DNA from: an uncultured Alphaproteobacteria bacterium
Lineage (GTDB): Bacteria > Pseudomonadota > Alphaproteobacteria > Rs-D84
Length of the DNA: 5,275 nucleotides
Direction of reading: 5' to 3'
Assembly: GCA_946185785.1 (NCBI GenBank)
Contig: CAMHKP010000042.1
Location: 1 to 5,275 of the forward strand
The notes beneath the pieces were generated by a model, which ran no database searches, was not told the origin of the DNA, and was given only the letters and a program-made list of their open reading frames with translations. Positions 3,955-5,275 of this stretch are shown here, in pieces. The stretch's first letter is position 1. Each line of letters starts with the position of its first letter. Made by a program: the position numbers and the translations under genes.

Positions 3955-5275
3955 TTATCTTCTAATCCTTCTTAGCGCGCTACGCCCAGTGTCTGTTGAC
4001 GCTTTTGCTGCTGTGCGTTTCGCATTAAGTTTGTTTATTGCCGATGCAGAACCATTTTCAACACATTCTTTATACAGGTCTAAATCTGTAAATGTCCAGC
4101 ATTGGCTTGCAATTTTGTCGCCCGAGCTTCCATTTTTACCGTATTCAAGGATAGTTGGTGCATATTCTTTTGCTTTTGGACAATACCCAGATGCCACGGC
4201 ATTACCATCAAACACTGTACCTGCTGCACATTTTTTACATACACCGGTTGCTTCAACTACACCAAAACGTCCCACTTCGCCAGTGCATTCAACGCATTCT
4301 CGGCTTGTATCAGAAGCAAAAGCTTTGCCCCCAGCACATGAAAATTCATAGCAGCCTTTATCCATCTTTACATCTTTGATGTGTATTTTAGCATTATAAC
4401 CCGAAAAACCAGAACATGGCGTACCATTGGCTTTCTGAACAGCTTCCTTTTGATCACACATTGCTTTGTTGGCCAAAACACAATCTGTATTATTTGAATT
4501 TGGTTTGTATCCGTTTTTACATACAAGTGTTTCAGTACCAGCAACAGCCAAATATGGTGTTGATGTGATACTTAATTTATAGCATCCTAACCAATGACCA
4601 TCTTCTTTTGAGTGTCTATATGCTCTAACAGAAATCGGTGCAACAAAAGCCCCGTTACCACTATCCAAGAAACGAGTTATACCCAAGATAGTATCATATT
4701 CAGAACCCGAATCAGATTTACCATAATCATAATCATCATATTTGTTCATATAAAACATAGGAAGCGTGTCTTCAACGTTTACCCCTTTGGTAACACGTTT
4801 TACATCACTATAAGTCGCCTTTGATATTGAAGCGCCCGAAGAGCAAACACTGGTTGATGTTGATGTGCATCCAGAACCATAATAACCATCCTTACATAAC
4901 CATACACAATCGGATGACGAAGAAGCCCCATTTGCGAAATAATAGCTTGTCCAAGATTTCGAATTTTGTGAAAAAGTACACCACAACAATCCATGAACAT
5001 ATGTTCTGTCTAGGTTCTCTGCTTGAATTTGTGTTGGACAAAATTTAGCACCATGAGTATTGATCTCTGTTGCAACCATCATTAAAATGGTGCCTTCGTC
5101 TTTTTCTGTTCCATAATTGTATGAAACATCGCCTTCTTTACCATTGGTCCAAACCGCACAGTTCGTCAAACTGTCGCCAATGCAACCTGTTTTTAATGTA
5201 TGATTAAACTTCATCTGTTGTGATGTTGGTGCGTGCCACACACGTTTCAATTCTTCACCAACTAAATTGCTTTCT
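3955..5275 (-). CDS. Cys-rich probable extracellular protein, 5' part missing
   Basis: The reading frame is open to the right edge, so the start and any signal peptide are outside the window; 439 residues are visible, beginning ESNLVGEELKRVW. I cannot name the family. It has 22 cysteines and many Gly, Ser, Thr, Asn and Tyr, unlike any neighbour. Repeated motifs are CKDGYYGSGC (4867-4896) and CKNGYKP (about 4500-4521), two GCY-x-x-S segments (near 4570-4585 and 4339-4354), and a pair CVEC and CKKC (near 4285-4296 and 4228-4239). Each of that pair leads into a Gly/Phe-containing segment, resembling the small disulfide modules of GCC2/GCC3 or TNFR-like repeats. Such a composition suggests a protein folded outside the cytoplasm, perhaps a surface or adhesin-like protein. 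It ends in a strongly basic tail (GRSALRRIRR). A terminator follows directly. No regulator or secretion gene is adjacent; function is unknown. Confidence 0.8.
   Translation of the reverse strand, partial: ESNLVGEELKRVWHAPTSQQMKFNHTLKTGCIGDSLTNCAVWTNGKEGDVSYNYGTEKDEGTILMMVATEINTHGAKFCPTQIQAENLDRTYVHGLLWCTFSQNSKSWTSYYFANGASSSSDCVWLCKDGYYGSGCTSTSTSVCSSGASISKATYSDVKRVTKGVNVEDTLPMFYMNKYDDYDYGKSDSGSEYDTILGITRFLDSGNGAFVAPISVRAYRHSKEDGHWLGCYKLSITSTPYLAVAGTETLVCKNGYKPNSNNTDCVLANKAMCDQKEAVQKANGTPCSGFSGYNAKIHIKDVKMDKGCYEFSCAGGKAFASDTSRECVECTGEVGRFGVVEATGVCKKCAAGTVFDGNAVASGYCPKAKEYAPTILEYGKNGSSGDKIASQCWTFTDLDLYKECVENGSASAINKLNAKRTAAKASTDTGRSALRRIRR

Noticed and set aside
3941..4351. 136-residue plus-strand reading frame with a hydrophobic N-terminus
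   Set aside because: It starts inside the terminator stem and is antisense to the Cys-rich gene; the leading hydrophobic stretch is the complement of the basic tail and terminator.
4720..4740. Short ATAATC/ATC tandem repeat inside the Cys-rich gene, a possible phase-variation tract
   Set aside because: Only about two to three units, in multiples of three bases; it encodes an Asp/Tyr run and is too short to suggest slippage switching.
5248..5250. TTG as the start of the Cys-rich protein
   Set aside because: The frame stays open upstream to the window edge (ESNLVGEE precedes it) and no ribosome site is present, so the start lies outside.
1..5275. Search for CRISPR arrays, tRNA or rRNA genes and insertion sequences
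   Set aside because: No regularly spaced direct repeats, cloverleaf structures, transposase motifs or target-site duplications could be seen; the DNA is almost fully coding.

Overview
The window looks like chromosomal DNA of a moderately AT-rich Gram-negative bacterium, most likely an alphaproteobacterium. The best clue is the XRE regulator at 3491-3907: its FQQIQKYE recognition helix, SFFF segment and short C-terminal helix match a regulator type common in Alphaproteobacteria. The compact layout and the large Cys-rich protein with Cys-Lys-x-Gly-Tyr modules recall small-genome, host- or gut-associated alphaproteobacterial lineages. That placement is an inference from protein style; nothing was searched.

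Layout, left to right. The minus strand carries rplY (50S protein L25/Ctc, 3' end cut by the window) and, upstream of it, rsmD (16S rRNA m2G966 methyltransferase). Divergent from rsmD, with only 17 bp between start codons, are tadA (tRNA A34 deaminase) and then a 104-residue protein I do not recognise. That protein has its own TTGACA-type promoter, a strong AGGAG ribosome site and a hairpin terminator. Convergent to it on the minus strand is gpmI (cofactor-independent phosphoglycerate mutase). Divergent from gpmI is the XRE-family regulator. A second, nearly identical terminator then separates that regulator from a convergent minus-strand gene for a Cys-rich, probably extracellular protein that runs off the right edge.

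Functionally, the left half is translation-related: L25 binds 5S rRNA, RsmD modifies 16S rRNA and TadA makes inosine at the tRNA wobble position. The middle holds one glycolytic enzyme and a regulator that share a divergent promoter region. The right quarter is an accessory-type surface or secreted protein. No RNA gene, insertion sequence, CRISPR array or integration site is visible. No intergenic gap reaches 300 bp, and the window is nearly all coding.

The least explained items are the Cys-rich protein, the 104-residue orphan, and two tightly built divergent promoter regions. In one, a palindromic TTGCAA may serve as the -35 element in both directions. In the other, two -10-like boxes overlap and may give leaderless transcripts.
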